Source: JAMLIN01 sp041676645 (GTDB lineage Bacteria; Pseudomonadota; Gammaproteobacteria; Burkholderiales; Burkholderiaceae_E). Taken from it: a stretch of DNA of 56,246 nt. Numbering within the stretch: the stretch's first letter is position 1; every line of letters begins with the position of its first letter. Shown one piece after another: positions 1 to 8,293 of the stretch. The notes under the pieces were generated by a model, which worked only from the letters and a program-made list of their open reading frames with translations, did not search any database and was not told the origin of the DNA. The DNA lies in NCBI GenBank assembly GCA_041676645.1, contig JBAYRO010000010.1:1-56246 (forward strand). Reading direction: 5' to 3'. Both the position numbers and the translations under genes were made by a program.

Positions 1-290
1 CCGGCCCGGTGTCGTCGGCGTCGGCGTCGGGTCCGGATGCGCCGGCAGCGGAGCCCGCGGATGATCCCGGCATGTCGCCGGGGGCCGATGCACCGTCCGC
101 CATCCCGACGCCCCCGGACAGCGCGCCGCCCATGGCGGACGCATCATCCGCAGCCGACGGATCTGCGGGCGCCGAATCGGTCGACCAACGCGCCGATATC
201 CCGCAGCCGGGCGAATGCTTCGCCGACTCGGACCAGGCCGCAGCCGACTCGGACCAGGCCGCAGCCGACTCGGACCAGGCCGCGGCGGAT
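1..290. other. Non-coding stretch downstream of galU
   Basis: I find no convincing gene here. The plus-strand open frame across it encodes only Ala/Asp/Pro-rich low-complexity sequence and is antisense to the galU tail. The stretch holds most of a 21-bp tandem repeat (225-308). Read on the minus strand in the galU frame it carries what looks like the former end of galU, including a recognisable GEAFARLR segment, ending at a TGA at 146-144. Confidence 0.6.
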
Positions 291-308
291 TCAGGTCAGG
301 CCGAAATG
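225..308. repeat. 21-bp tandem repeat, three near-identical copies plus one degenerate
   Basis: Copies lie at 225-245, 246-266 and 267-287 (unit begins gactcggaccaggccgc), with a diverged fourth copy at 288-308. The unit is a multiple of three, so on the minus strand it adds GLVRVGC per copy without shifting the galU frame. In the diverged copy the CGA codon reads TGA and ends galU at 293-291. Confidence 0.9.
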
Positions 309-1148
309 GATGTTGGCGACGAGGAAGCCGCGCTTGCTCCCGCAGTCGAAGCGCTTGCCGCCGAAACGGTAGCCGTACAGGCCCGGTGATTCGATCTGCG
401 TGGCGAGCGCATCGGTGAGCTGGATCTCGCCGCCGGTGCCGGGTTCCTGGTTCTCGAGGGTTTCGAGCACGCTCGAGTGCAGGATGTAGCGGCCGACCAC
501 GGCATTGGTGGAGGGCGCCTGGTCGACCGGAGGCTTCTCGACGATGCCGCGCAGCTTCATCATCTGGCCGTCGGTGGCCGAGGCGTCGACGATGCCGTAT
601 TTCGAGACGTCCGCCTGCGGCACCTGCTCGACGGCGATCACCGAAGCCTGGTTCTCGACCGCCACCGGCAGCATCTGCTTGAGCACCCCTTCGGGGTAGC
701 CGTCAATCAGGTCGTCGGGAAGCAGCACCGCGAAGTATTCGTCCCGGCCGATCATCGGCGCGGCGCACAGCACCGCATGGCCGAGACCCAGCGGCTGGGG
801 CTGGCGCACGAAGAGCACCTTCACATGGGGCGGGATGATGTTGCGCACCAGCTCCAGCGCTTCGGTCTTGCCCTTGGCCTCGAGTTCGGCCTCGAGTTCG
901 GGCGCCCGGTCGAAATAGTCCTCGACCGCCCGCTTGGAACGGCCGGTGACGAAGATCAGCGTGTCGCAGCCGGCTTCGATCGCCTCGTCGACCGCATACT
1001 GGATGATCGGCCGATCGACGATCGGCAGCATTTCCTTTGGGATAGACTTCGTGGCGGGCAGGAATCGGGTTCCCAGGCCCGCCACGGGGAAGACGGCTTT
1101 GCGCAGTTTCATTTCGCTGGCTGGTTCGGAGTTCGTGGGGTTTTCCAT
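291..1148 (-). CDS. galU: UTP--glucose-1-phosphate uridylyltransferase, C-terminus shortened
   Basis: This makes UDP-glucose from UTP and glucose-1-phosphate in the cytoplasm, for envelope polysaccharide synthesis. The 285-residue protein has the GalU nucleotidyltransferase signature FPVAGLGTRFLPATKS near residue 19, then KEMLPIVDRPIIQY, the sugar-site region VEKPP and the late FDCGSKRGFL motif. MKLRK at codon 13 is an alternative start; neither start has a clear ribosome site. The protein stops about ten residues after FDCGSK, where relatives continue roughly 15-25 residues through a helix containing GEAF. That helix is still present downstream in frame, behind the stop and the 21-bp repeats. 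The core fold and active site look complete, so it may be functional, but the tail is altered. It is divergent from manC, another nucleotide-sugar gene. Confidence 0.9.
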   Translation of the reverse strand: MENPTNSEPASEMKLRKAVFPVAGLGTRFLPATKSIPKEMLPIVDRPIIQYAVDEAIEAGCDTLIFVTGRSKRAVEDYFDRAPELEAELEAKGKTEALELVRNIIPPHVKVLFVRQPQPLGLGHAVLCAAPMIGRDEYFAVLLPDDLIDGYPEGVLKQMLPVAVENQASVIAVEQVPQADVSKYGIVDASATDGQMMKLRGIVEKPPVDQAPSTNAVVGRYILHSSVLETLENQEPGTGGEIQLTDALATQIESPGLYGYRFGGKRFDCGSKRGFLVANIHFGLT

Positions 1149-1348
1149 CTTGCGGAGTCGAATCTAATGGGTTTGGCGGGCGATCGCCACCGAATGCAAG
1201 GTGGATGCCCGGCCGGCGCGACGAGCGGCACGCCCGACGGATTCGAGCGGCGCGCGGGCACTGGCGATGAAGCGCGCTTGCGCTGCAGTGCGACAATCCC
1301 CGGCCGATGCCGAGTCCTGCCATCCCATCTGCTGGAGAGATGTTCCCG

Positions 1349-2767
1349 ATGATACCTGTCGTACTGTCCGGCGGCGCCGGCACCCGGCTCTGGCCGGTTT
1401 CGCGCGAGGCCTTCCCCAAGCCCTTCATCCGGCTCGGCAACGGCCCCAGCCTGCTGCAGCGCACCCTGGCACGGGCGGCACCGCTCGCCGACGGCCATGC
1501 CTGTGTCGTCACCAACGAGGCCTACGCCTTCAAGACGCGCGACGAGATCGCCTCGGTCGCCCAGCTCGGTGCGGCGCGCACCATCCAGCTGCTCGAGCCG
1601 ACCGGGCGCAACACCGCGCCGGCGGTGGCCATCGCCGCCCTGTGGGCGCGATCGATCGATCCCGACGGCGTCATGCTCGTGCTGCCGGCCGATCACCTGA
1701 TTCCCGACGAGGCGGCCTTCCAGACGGCTGCCCGGGCGGCCGAGGCGATCGCCCGCAGCGGCGAGATCGTGCTCTTCGGGATCCACCCGACCGGCCCCGA
1801 GACGGGCTTCGGATACCTGGAGCTGGGCGAGGCGCTGGGCGCCGGCGGCTACCGCGTCGCCCGTTTCACCGAGAAGCCCGATGCCGAGCGGGCCGCGGCC
1901 TTCGTCGCGAGCGGCAACTTCGCATGGAACAGCGGCATGTTCTGCTTTTCGGTGTCCACCATCCTGCAGGCCTTCCGCGAGCATGCTCCCGAGGTTCTCG
2001 AGACCGCCGAGAAGGTCTGGGCGGCGGTGGGCGATGACGCCGGGGCGGCCGAGATCCGTCTCGATGCCGAGGCCTTCGCCGCCATGCCCGACATCTCGAT
2101 CGATTACGCGATCATGGAGCGCGCCGACCGGGTGGTCGCGGTCCGGGCCGGCTTCGGCTGGAGCGACATCGGCTCCTGGCGGGCCATCGCCGAGCAGCTG
2201 CCCTGCGACGAGCGCGGCAATACCGCGGTGGGCGAGGTCATGACGGTGGGCACCACCAACACCCATATCCAGACCGAGGATCGCCTGGTGGCCGCGGTCG
2301 GCGTCAGCGACCTGCTGATCGTCGACACGCCCGACGCCCTGCTGGTGGCCAACAAGGACGCCAGCCAGGATGTGCGCGAGATCGTGGCGCGGCTCAAGGG
2401 CAAGTCACACGAGGCCGCCGTGATTCATCGCACGGTGGCGCGCCCCTGGGGGACTTATTCCGTCCTGCACGAAGGCCCGCGCTTCAAGATCAAGCGGATC
2501 GAGGTCAAGCCCGGCCAGCAGCTCTCGATGCAGATGCATCATCACCGCAGCGAGCACTGGGTGGTGGTGTCGGGTACGGCGGTGGTGACCTGCGGCGAGC
2601 AGAAGTCGCTGCTGTCGGCCAATGAATCCACCTACATCCCGATCGGCAGCCGGCACCGGCTCGAGAATCCCGGCAAGGTCGACCTGGTGATGATCGAGGT
2701 GCAGTGCGGCGAGTATCTCGGGGAGGACGACATCGTCCGCTTCGACGATCGCTACGGCCGGGCCTGA
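1349..2767 (+). CDS. manC: Mannose-1-phosphate guanylyltransferase / mannose-6-phosphate isomerase
   Basis: This bifunctional enzyme of GDP-mannose synthesis (ManC/AlgA/XanB type, also called CpsB) has 472 residues from the chosen ATG, normal for the family. The N-terminal two thirds are the GDP-mannose pyrophosphorylase domain, with GGAGTRLWPVSRE at residues 7-19 and later FTEKPD. The C-terminal cupin carries the type II phosphomannose isomerase motif QMHHHRSEHW. I chose 1349 rather than the ATG at 1307 because GGAGAG at 1334-1339 is correctly spaced and the protein then begins MIPVVLSGG as relatives do. With galU it points to exopolysaccharide or LPS sugar supply. It converges on mltD with a 21-bp gap. 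Confidence 0.93.
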   Translation: MIPVVLSGGAGTRLWPVSREAFPKPFIRLGNGPSLLQRTLARAAPLADGHACVVTNEAYAFKTRDEIASVAQLGAARTIQLLEPTGRNTAPAVAIAALWARSIDPDGVMLVLPADHLIPDEAAFQTAARAAEAIARSGEIVLFGIHPTGPETGFGYLELGEALGAGGYRVARFTEKPDAERAAAFVASGNFAWNSGMFCFSVSTILQAFREHAPEVLETAEKVWAAVGDDAGAAEIRLDAEAFAAMPDISIDYAIMERADRVVAVRAGFGWSDIGSWRAIAEQLPCDERGNTAVGEVMTVGTTNTHIQTEDRLVAAVGVSDLLIVDTPDALLVANKDASQDVREIVARLKGKSHEAAVIHRTVARPWGTYSVLHEGPRFKIKRIEVKPGQQLSMQMHHHRSEHWVVVSGTAVVTCGEQKSLLSANESTYIPIGSRHRLENPGKVDLVMIEVQCGEYLGEDDIVRFDDRYGRA

Positions 2768-2788
2768 GGTTCGGGCCGGCCGGCGGGC

Positions 2789-4633
2789 CTACATCGTCGG
2801 GCTGGGCCGCTTGGCCGGCGGCTCCTCGTTGCTGATGCGCAATGCCCGGGCGCTCGCGGTCCGGGCGGCGGGCCTGGCAGTGCCGGTGGCCCGGGCCGGT
2901 GTCACCGCGGTGACCGGTGTCTTGGCGGAGCTGCCGCTGCTGCGGCCAGCGGTGGCCGGGCGCGTCCTGGCGGCCACCTGGGTGCTCGCCACCCGGCGCC
3001 TGCCGTTGGCGTCGGTCACGACGGTCGACACCGATGCCGCCCGCACCTTGAGCCGGGTTCCGGCCCGCACGGTGGTGACCTTGCTGCCCAGGCCGTTCAT
3101 GCTGCGCAGCCGGCGGGTGCTGACGCCCCAGCGCTTGGCGATCGAGGTCAGCGACTGCTGGCGCTTCGGGGTGTAGTAGCGGGCGGGCGTCTCGACGCGT
3201 TCGACCAGCTTCGCGCCGGCGAACTTCTCGATGCGGGTCTCGTCGAGCACCTTCTGGTGGGGCGCCAGGATCTGGCTTCCCGCGAGCAGCTTCGAGTTCG
3301 GGCGCAGGCCGTTGGCCTTGCGAAGCTCCGCGACCGTGACCGAGAACTTCACCGCCACGCCGCTCAGGGTGTCGCCCTTCTGGAGGGTGTACGGCTGCCA
3401 GCTCGCGAAGACGCCATTGGCGGCTTCGTGCTGCGCGACGGCCTCGACGAAGCCGGCGAGCCGGTCGGCGGGCAGGACGATGCTGTGGTCGCGGCTGGCC
3501 GATATCACCGGGCGGTGGTGGGCCGGATTGAGCGTGACGAACTCCTCGACGCTCATCCCGGCGAAGCGGGCGGCCAGTTCGAGGTCCATCGGACGCAGCT
3601 TGTCGATGGTGACGAAGTAGGGCTTGTCGGGCAGGTACGCGAGCGGCAGCGAGAGCGATTCGGCGCGCGCCACGATGTTCTTGAGCGCGATCAGCTTGGG
3701 CACGTAGTGCCGCGTCTCCTTGGGCATGCGGAGGTGGAGATAGCCGTCGGGCCGGCCCCGGGCCCGGTTGGCCTTGCGAGCCCTGGCGACGGCGCCTTCG
3801 CCCCAGTTGTACGAGGCCAGGGCGAGGAACCAGTCCTGGTCGTTGAGGCCGTGGATGTATTCGAGGTAGTCGAGCGCAGCGCGCGTCGACTGGACCACGT
3901 CGCGGCGGTTGTCCACCCACCAGTTCTGCTTCAGGTCGTAGGCCCGGCCGGTCGAAGGGATGAACTGCCAGAGGCCGGCCGCCTTGGCATGGGAGGTCGC
4001 CCCCGGGTTCATCGCGCTCTCGATGAAGGGCAGCAGCGCGAGTTCGGTGGGCAGCCCGCGCTTCTCGACTTCGTCGACGATATGGAACAGATAGGGCCGG
4101 CTGCGCTCGATCATCCGCTCGAGGTAGTCGGGGCGCGCCAGCAGCCGCCGCTCATGGGTCGCGACCAGCTTGGAGTCGAGCTCCGGCATCGCGAAGCCGG
4201 CCCGGATCCGGTCCCAGAGATTGCCCACGGGCTCGAGCGCATCGGCTTCCTCGACATGGACCGGTTCGGTGCCGCCGAAGAGGGTGGTGCCGGTATCGGC
4301 CAGCAGCGCGCCTTCCGGCAGGCTGCCTTCGGGCAGCAGGGCCGTGTCGACGAGCCCGGCGTCGGCCGGCGTGGCGGCGCCGGTTGGCGAACCGTTAGCG
4401 TGGGCGGCGTGCGAGCCATCGGCCCGGCCAGGGACCGGGGCGCCGTCGCCCGATGCCTGGGGCGCGATCGTGCCGCATGCGCCCAGCGCCAGCAGCGCGC
4501 AGGCCAGCGGAATGCGAACGGCCAGCGGAACGCGAACGAGGCGGGCAAGCGATCCGGCAGGCGCGGGCTCGGCGATGCCGGCGGGCCGGCTGGAGGAATC
4601 CTGGGAAGGGCAGCGACTTGGCAAGGGCGTCAT
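2789..4633 (-). CDS. mltD: Membrane-bound lytic murein transglycosylase D, LysM-containing lipoprotein
   Basis: This cleaves peptidoglycan glycan strands with 1,6-anhydro product formation, anchored to the outer membrane. The hydrophobic segment ends in a lipobox, ALLALGAC, with the lipidated Cys near residue 53. The SLT catalytic domain follows, with catalytic Glu about 205 in FIESAMNPGATS, then AAGLWQFIPSTGRAY and ALASYNWGEG. Two LysM repeats come after it (QKGDTLSGVAVKFSV and QQSLTSIAKRWGVS), then a Lys/Arg/Ala-rich low-complexity tail of about 70 residues. The N-region before the hydrophobic segment is unusually long for a lipoprotein, and the DNA there has a short imperfect duplication near 4509-4540, so the start is uncertain. 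mltD next to gloB is a widely conserved arrangement. Confidence 0.92.
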   Translation of the reverse strand: MTPLPSRCPSQDSSSRPAGIAEPAPAGSLARLVRVPLAVRIPLACALLALGACGTIAPQASGDGAPVPGRADGSHAAHANGSPTGAATPADAGLVDTALLPEGSLPEGALLADTGTTLFGGTEPVHVEEADALEPVGNLWDRIRAGFAMPELDSKLVATHERRLLARPDYLERMIERSRPYLFHIVDEVEKRGLPTELALLPFIESAMNPGATSHAKAAGLWQFIPSTGRAYDLKQNWWVDNRRDVVQSTRAALDYLEYIHGLNDQDWFLALASYNWGEGAVARARKANRARGRPDGYLHLRMPKETRHYVPKLIALKNIVARAESLSLPLAYLPDKPYFVTIDKLRPMDLELAARFAGMSVEEFVTLNPAHHRPVISASRDHSIVLPADRLAGFVEAVAQHEAANGVFASWQPYTLQKGDTLSGVAVKFSVTVAELRKANGLRPNSKLLAGSQILAPHQKVLDETRIEKFAGAKLVERVETPARYYTPKRQQSLTSIAKRWGVSTRRLRSMNGLGSKVTTVRAGTRLKVRAASVSTVVTDANGRRRVASTQVAARTRPATAGRSSGSSAKTPVTAVTPARATGTARPAARTASARALRISNEEPPAKRPSPTM

Positions 4634-4722
4634 CCGGGCTCGATCGGGCGGGTCGGTGGGCGCCCGGGAAAAACTCGATACCCGGCCGCGTCACGCGCCG
4701 GCAACGCGCGTGTCGGCGGGCA

Positions 4723-4751
4723 ATCGTATGCAATCGCAAATCGGGGGTCAA
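4723..4751 (-). promoter_or_regulatory. Predicted sigma-70 promoter of mltD
   Basis: On the minus strand a -35 TTGACC (4751-4746) is followed by exactly 17 bp and a -10 TACGAT (4728-4723). Transcription would begin near 4716, leaving a leader of about 80 nt before mltD. It lies in the gap downstream of gloB, so mltD probably has its own promoter. Confidence 0.6.
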
Positions 4752-4815
4752 GCGCGAGGCGGGGACGATCGACGGGCGATTCCGCCGGTCGGACGCATCG
4801 CCTGCGCATACCCCT

Positions 4816-5652
4816 CTAGAACCCGTCCTTCCAGGCGCGCAAGGCGGCGAAGCGCGCGACCGGATCGGCTGCGGGATCGAGGCCGCGTTCGGCGAGCCGC
4901 GCGACCACCGCGGGGCTGGTGGTGCGAAGAAACGGATTGGTGTCGAGCTCGATGCCGATCGCCGTGGGAACCGTCGGGATATCGCGCTCACGCAGCGCCC
5001 TGGCTTCGGCGGTGCGCTCGGCAAGCCGGTCCGAGCCGGGTTCGGCGGCGTTCGCGAAGGCGAGGTTGGACAGGGTGTATTCATGGGCGCAGTACACCAG
5101 CGTGTCCGGGGGCAATGCCGCGAGCCGCCCGAGCGAGTGGTGCATCTGCGCCGGGGTTCCCTCGAAGATCCGGCCACAGCCGGCGGCGAACAGGGTGTCG
5201 CCGCAAAAGAGCACGCCGCGGGCATCTTCGTTCCCGAGCCGCCTGCCGAAGTAAGCGATGTGCCCCAGGGTGTGGCCGGGGACGGAGATCACCTCGAAAT
5301 CGATGTCGAAGTCGGGCAGCTCAAGGCGATCGCCGTCATCGAGCGCATGATCGATGCCATCGATGGGATCGGCGCGCGGCCCGTAGACTGGACAGTTCCG
5401 GTTCGCCACGAGCGCGGCCACGCCGCCGGTGTGATCGGCGTGGTGGTGGGTGAGTAGAATCGCATCGAGGGACAGCGATGCCGCTGTGAGCGCACGTTCG
5501 ATCGCGGCGGCGTCGCCCGGGTCGACGACCACGGCACGGCGGCCCGTCGCATCGACGAGCAGCCACAGGTAGTTGTCGCGAAACGCCGGCACCGGCCGGA
5601 TTCTCGGATGCGGCGCGGGCACGAAGCGAAAGGATTCGGACGAAGTCGACAT
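4816..5652 (-). CDS. gloB: Hydroxyacylglutathione hydrolase (glyoxalase II)
   Basis: This hydrolyses S-lactoylglutathione to lactate and glutathione, the second step of methylglyoxal detoxification. It has the binuclear metal motif THHHADHTGG and later ligands in VPGHTLGHI, FCGDTLFAAGCGRIFEG and YCAHEYTLSNLAFA. It ends in a glyoxalase II C-terminal helix region with LRAWKDGF. From ATG 5652 the protein has 278 residues, near the usual 250-260 plus a short N-terminal tail. An in-frame ATG at 5712 exists, but a perfect TATAAT sits right before it (5716-5711) and would place the RNA start after it. The chosen start overlaps the divergent methyltransferase start. Confidence 0.93.
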   Translation of the reverse strand: MSTSSESFRFVPAPHPRIRPVPAFRDNYLWLLVDATGRRAVVVDPGDAAAIERALTAASLSLDAILLTHHHADHTGGVAALVANRNCPVYGPRADPIDGIDHALDDGDRLELPDFDIDFEVISVPGHTLGHIAYFGRRLGNEDARGVLFCGDTLFAAGCGRIFEGTPAQMHHSLGRLAALPPDTLVYCAHEYTLSNLAFANAAEPGSDRLAERTAEARALRERDIPTVPTAIGIELDTNPFLRTTSPAVVARLAERGLDPAADPVARFAALRAWKDGF

Positions 5653-6508
5653 GAACGCGAACCAGGCTCCCGATGGCGAGGGTGAACGCAATGGCGAAGG
5701 GGACGCGGCCATTATAGGGCTGGGGGCATGGCACCAATGGCTGCGTTCGCCGGCCGGACGCTATGTGCTGGAGTGGGAGCAGGCCTGCTACGACCGGGCG
5801 GTTGCCGATCTCTTCGGCTATGTCGCGCTGCAGCTGTCACTGCCCGAGATCGACACCCTGCGCAACAACCGGATTCCGAGCCGTCTCTACGGGCTTACGC
5901 GCGCCGATGCGACCGGGCACGGGGTGGTGAAGCACTCCCTGCTCCTGGAGGATGACGGCGATCTGCCGTTTCGCGACCAGTCGGTGGATCTCGTCACCCT
6001 GCCGCACGTGATCGAGTTCTCCAGCGACCCCCACCAGCTGCTGCGTGAAGTCGACCGGGTGCTGCGCCCCGAGGGCAGGGTCGTGCTCACCGGCTTCAAT
6101 CCGATCAGCCTGTGGGGGATCCGCAGCGCGGTTCCCGCCGGCCTGCGGCGTCCCTTCCTGCCGCGCGAAAGCCAGATGATCGCCCTGCCACGGCTGCGCG
6201 ACTGGTTCAAGCTGCTCAGCTTCGAGTTCGAGCGCGGCCGATACGGCTGCTACCGTCCGCCCTGCCGCAGCGATCGCTGGCTCGAGCGGACCCGCTTCAT
6301 GGAAGCGGCCGGCGATCGCTGGTGGCCGATCTGCGGCGCCCTCTACAGCATCAGCGCGGTCAAGCGGGTGCGGGCGATGCGGCTCGTGGGCCCGGCATGG
6401 AAGTCCGCCCGCCGCAGCGCCCGCGCGGTGGCGGTCGCTTCGCCGCAGTTCGGTCCGCATGAGTCCCGGGTCGTGCCGCGGCGACGTCGGGACGATCAGG
6501 CGGCGTAG
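5651..6508 (+). CDS. YafS-like class I SAM-dependent methyltransferase
   Basis: The 285-residue protein belongs to the methyltransferase family that sits between gloB and rnhA in many proteobacteria (yafS in E. coli); the substrate is unknown. The middle part shows LPFRDQSVDLVTLPHVIEF and LREVDRVLRPEGRVVLTGFN, matching motifs IV and VI of class I methyltransferases, and the neighbourhood supports the call. The usual glycine-rich SAM motif I is not obvious in the N-terminal part (ALQLSLPEIDTLRNNRI), as in relatives of this branch. Start 5651 is chosen because residues before it look non-conserved; an upstream in-frame ATG is at 5573. The C-terminal 40 residues are Arg/Ala-rich. Confidence 0.8.
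   Translation: MNANQAPDGEGERNGEGDAAIIGLGAWHQWLRSPAGRYVLEWEQACYDRAVADLFGYVALQLSLPEIDTLRNNRIPSRLYGLTRADATGHGVVKHSLLLEDDGDLPFRDQSVDLVTLPHVIEFSSDPHQLLREVDRVLRPEGRVVLTGFNPISLWGIRSAVPAGLRRPFLPRESQMIALPRLRDWFKLLSFEFERGRYGCYRPPCRSDRWLERTRFMEAAGDRWWPICGALYSISAVKRVRAMRLVGPAWKSARRSARAVAVASPQFGPHESRVVPRRRRDDQAA
5711..5737 (-). promoter_or_regulatory. Candidate gloB promoter with consensus -10
   Basis: TATAAT at 5716-5711 on the minus strand is a perfect -10 element. The best -35 is TTGGTG at 5737-5732 with a short 15-bp spacer, so the -35 is weak. A start near 5704 gives a leader of about 50 nt to the ATG at 5652. The element lies within the coding sequence of the divergent methyltransferase. Confidence 0.4.
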
Positions 6509-6530
6509 TCAGTCTCAGGCGGCGTAGTCA
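6494..6530. repeat. Short tandem duplication at a convergent gene junction
   Basis: The sequence caggcggcgtagtcagt occurs at 6497-6513 and again at 6516-6532, with a further partial ggcgtag just after. It spans the stop codon of the methyltransferase and the stop of the convergent cfa gene, so both termini lie in duplicated DNA. This looks like slippage or local duplication. Confidence 0.7.
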
Positions 6531-7745
6531 GTCGGCGTAGAGATCGGCGCGCGACATCGGCAGGTCGATTTCCAGGCCATCGGGCCCGGACCTGGGCCGG
6601 GCCGCCAGCAACTGGTAGATGTTGACCCAGCCATGGGCGAAGGCGTGCGCGCAGCCGGCGAGATAGACCCGCCAGATGCGCAGCCGGCGCTCGCCGGCGA
6701 GCTCGACCAGCTCGGTGCGTTGCGCCTCGAGCGCGTCCGACCAGAAGCCGAGCGTGCGGGCATAGTGGCGACGCAGCGATTCCGCATCGGTGACTTCGAG
6801 CCCGGCGCGCGAGAGGTCCGCGATCGCCCGGGACACGTGCGGCAGTTCGCCGTCGGGGAAGACGTACTTCGCGATGAAATCCCCGGCGCCCCGGCCGACG
6901 CTGCGATCGTCGGCGTCGGCCGAGGTGATGCCGTGCTGCAGGGTCAGGCCGCCGGGCTTGAGCAGGCGATGGACGATCCCGAAGTACTCGGGCAGGTTCT
7001 TCAGGCCGACATGCTCGAGCATGCCGATCGAGCTGATCCGGTCGTAGACCTCGGAGCCGGGAATGTCCCGGTAGTCGGTCAGCCGGATCTCGACCAGGTC
7101 CTGCAGGCCGGCTTCGCGCACCCGTTCGGTGGCGAGCTCGAACTGGTTCTGCGACAGGGTCACGCCGAGGACCCGGGCGCCGTGATGCCTGGCGGCGTAG
7201 ATCGCGAGGGCGCCCCAGCCGCAGCCGATGTCGAGCAGCGTCATGCCGGGACGCAGGCGCAGCTTGCGGCAGACATGCTCGAGCTTGGCTTGTTGCGCTG
7301 CCGCAAGGGATTCATCGCCCTGCGGGAAATAGGCGCATGAATAGACCATCGCCGGGTCGAGCCAGCGCGCATAGAACTCGTTCGAGACGTCGTAGTGGTA
7401 TTCGATCGCCTTCTTGTCGGTGCTGCGGGTGTGCTTGGCGAGCCAGTCGGGCAGCTTGCCCAGCCCGCGGCGTTCATCGGCATCCTCGGCCAGGGCCGAC
7501 GCCACATCTATGACGTCGCGGATGCTGCCCTCGACGTCGATCTCGCCTTCCACGAACGCGGTGCCCAGGGAATCCAGGCTGGGATTGACCAGGCGCCGGG
7601 CGGCCGCCATGTCCCGCAGCGAGACCGTGACGGCCGGGTCCTCGTGCAGGTCGACCTTGCTTCCGTCCCAGAGCTGTATGCTCAGCGGGATCGGATGGCG
7701 TTCGCGCAACTGCCCGAGATACCTCGATAGCTGCTTTTCAAGCAC
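6528..7745 (-). CDS. cfa: Cyclopropane-fatty-acyl-phospholipid synthase
   Basis: This transfers a methylene group from SAM to cis double bonds of membrane phospholipid acyl chains, a stress and stationary-phase membrane modification. The 405-residue protein has the family's N-terminal lipid-binding region, then YHYDVSNEFYARWLDPAMVYSCAYF and the SAM motif LLDIGCGWGALAIYAA near residue 170. It continues with RISSIGMLEHVG and GLTLQHGIT. Length is normal. It runs convergently into the methyltransferase with a 19-bp gap and divergently from rnhA. In the conserved gloB-yafS-rnhA neighbourhood this gene is an insertion. Confidence 0.94.
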   Translation of the reverse strand: MLEKQLSRYLGQLRERHPIPLSIQLWDGSKVDLHEDPAVTVSLRDMAAARRLVNPSLDSLGTAFVEGEIDVEGSIRDVIDVASALAEDADERRGLGKLPDWLAKHTRSTDKKAIEYHYDVSNEFYARWLDPAMVYSCAYFPQGDESLAAAQQAKLEHVCRKLRLRPGMTLLDIGCGWGALAIYAARHHGARVLGVTLSQNQFELATERVREAGLQDLVEIRLTDYRDIPGSEVYDRISSIGMLEHVGLKNLPEYFGIVHRLLKPGGLTLQHGITSADADDRSVGRGAGDFIAKYVFPDGELPHVSRAIADLSRAGLEVTDAESLRRHYARTLGFWSDALEAQRTELVELAGERRLRIWRVYLAGCAHAFAHGWVNIYQLLAARPRSGPDGLEIDLPMSRADLYAD

Positions 7746-7842
7746 GGGACTCCTCCCTGCGGTCGGCTAGAATCGGTTCCGGTTGGCTCGATCATTCATT
7801 ACATAACCAAAAAGCCCTTCCGCTGGCAAGTACCCGGAGATC

Positions 7843-8292
7843 ATGGCGAATATCGACATCTACACGGACGGCGCCTGCAAGGGCAATCCCGGCCCCGGCG
7901 GCTGGGGCGCCCTGCTGGTCAGCGGCGAGCATCGCCGGGAACTCTCCGGGGGCGAGGCGCTGACGACCAACAACCGGATGGAGCTGCTCGCGGTGATCAA
8001 GGCGCTCGAGGCGCTGCGCGGGCCCAGCGAAGTCACCATCCATACCGATTCGCAGTATGTCCAGAAGGGCATCACCGAATGGATGCGCAACTGGAAGGCC
8101 CGCGGCTGGAAGACCGCCGATCGCAAGCCGGTCAAGAACGCCGATCTCTGGCTGCGGCTCGATGAGCTCCGGGCCGGCCACCGGGTCGAGTGGCGCTGGG
8201 TGCGGGGTCATTCTGGACACCCCGGCAACGAGGCGGCCGATGCGCTCGCCAATCGCGGGGTCGATGCGGTTCGCGCCGCGGCGAGGATCTGA
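7843..8292 (+). CDS. rnhA: Ribonuclease HI
   Basis: This removes RNA from RNA-DNA hybrids. The 149-residue protein has all four carboxylates of the active site: Asp9 (IYTDGACKGNPGPGGWG), Glu47 (TTNNRMELLAV), Asp69 (IHTDSQYV) and Asp133 (GNEAADALAN), plus His123 in VRGHSGHPGN. A good ribosome site (CCGGAG at 7832-7837) precedes the ATG. The stop is one base before the ATG of the carboxylesterase gene, so the two are probably co-transcribed. In many proteobacteria rnhA is directly beside dnaQ; here an esterase and an efflux pump lie between them. Confidence 0.97.
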   Translation: MANIDIYTDGACKGNPGPGGWGALLVSGEHRRELSGGEALTTNNRMELLAVIKALEALRGPSEVTIHTDSQYVQKGITEWMRNWKARGWKTADRKPVKNADLWLRLDELRAGHRVEWRWVRGHSGHPGNEAADALANRGVDAVRAAARI

Positions 8293-8293
8293 G

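Noticed and set aside
225..308. CRISPR array
   Set aside because: The repeats are directly adjacent without spacers and keep a coding frame.
9..389. A repeat-containing frame (SDQAA-type units) on the plus strand
   Set aside because: It overlaps the galU 3' end antisense, has low-complexity composition and no ribosome site; the repeats make better sense in the galU frame.
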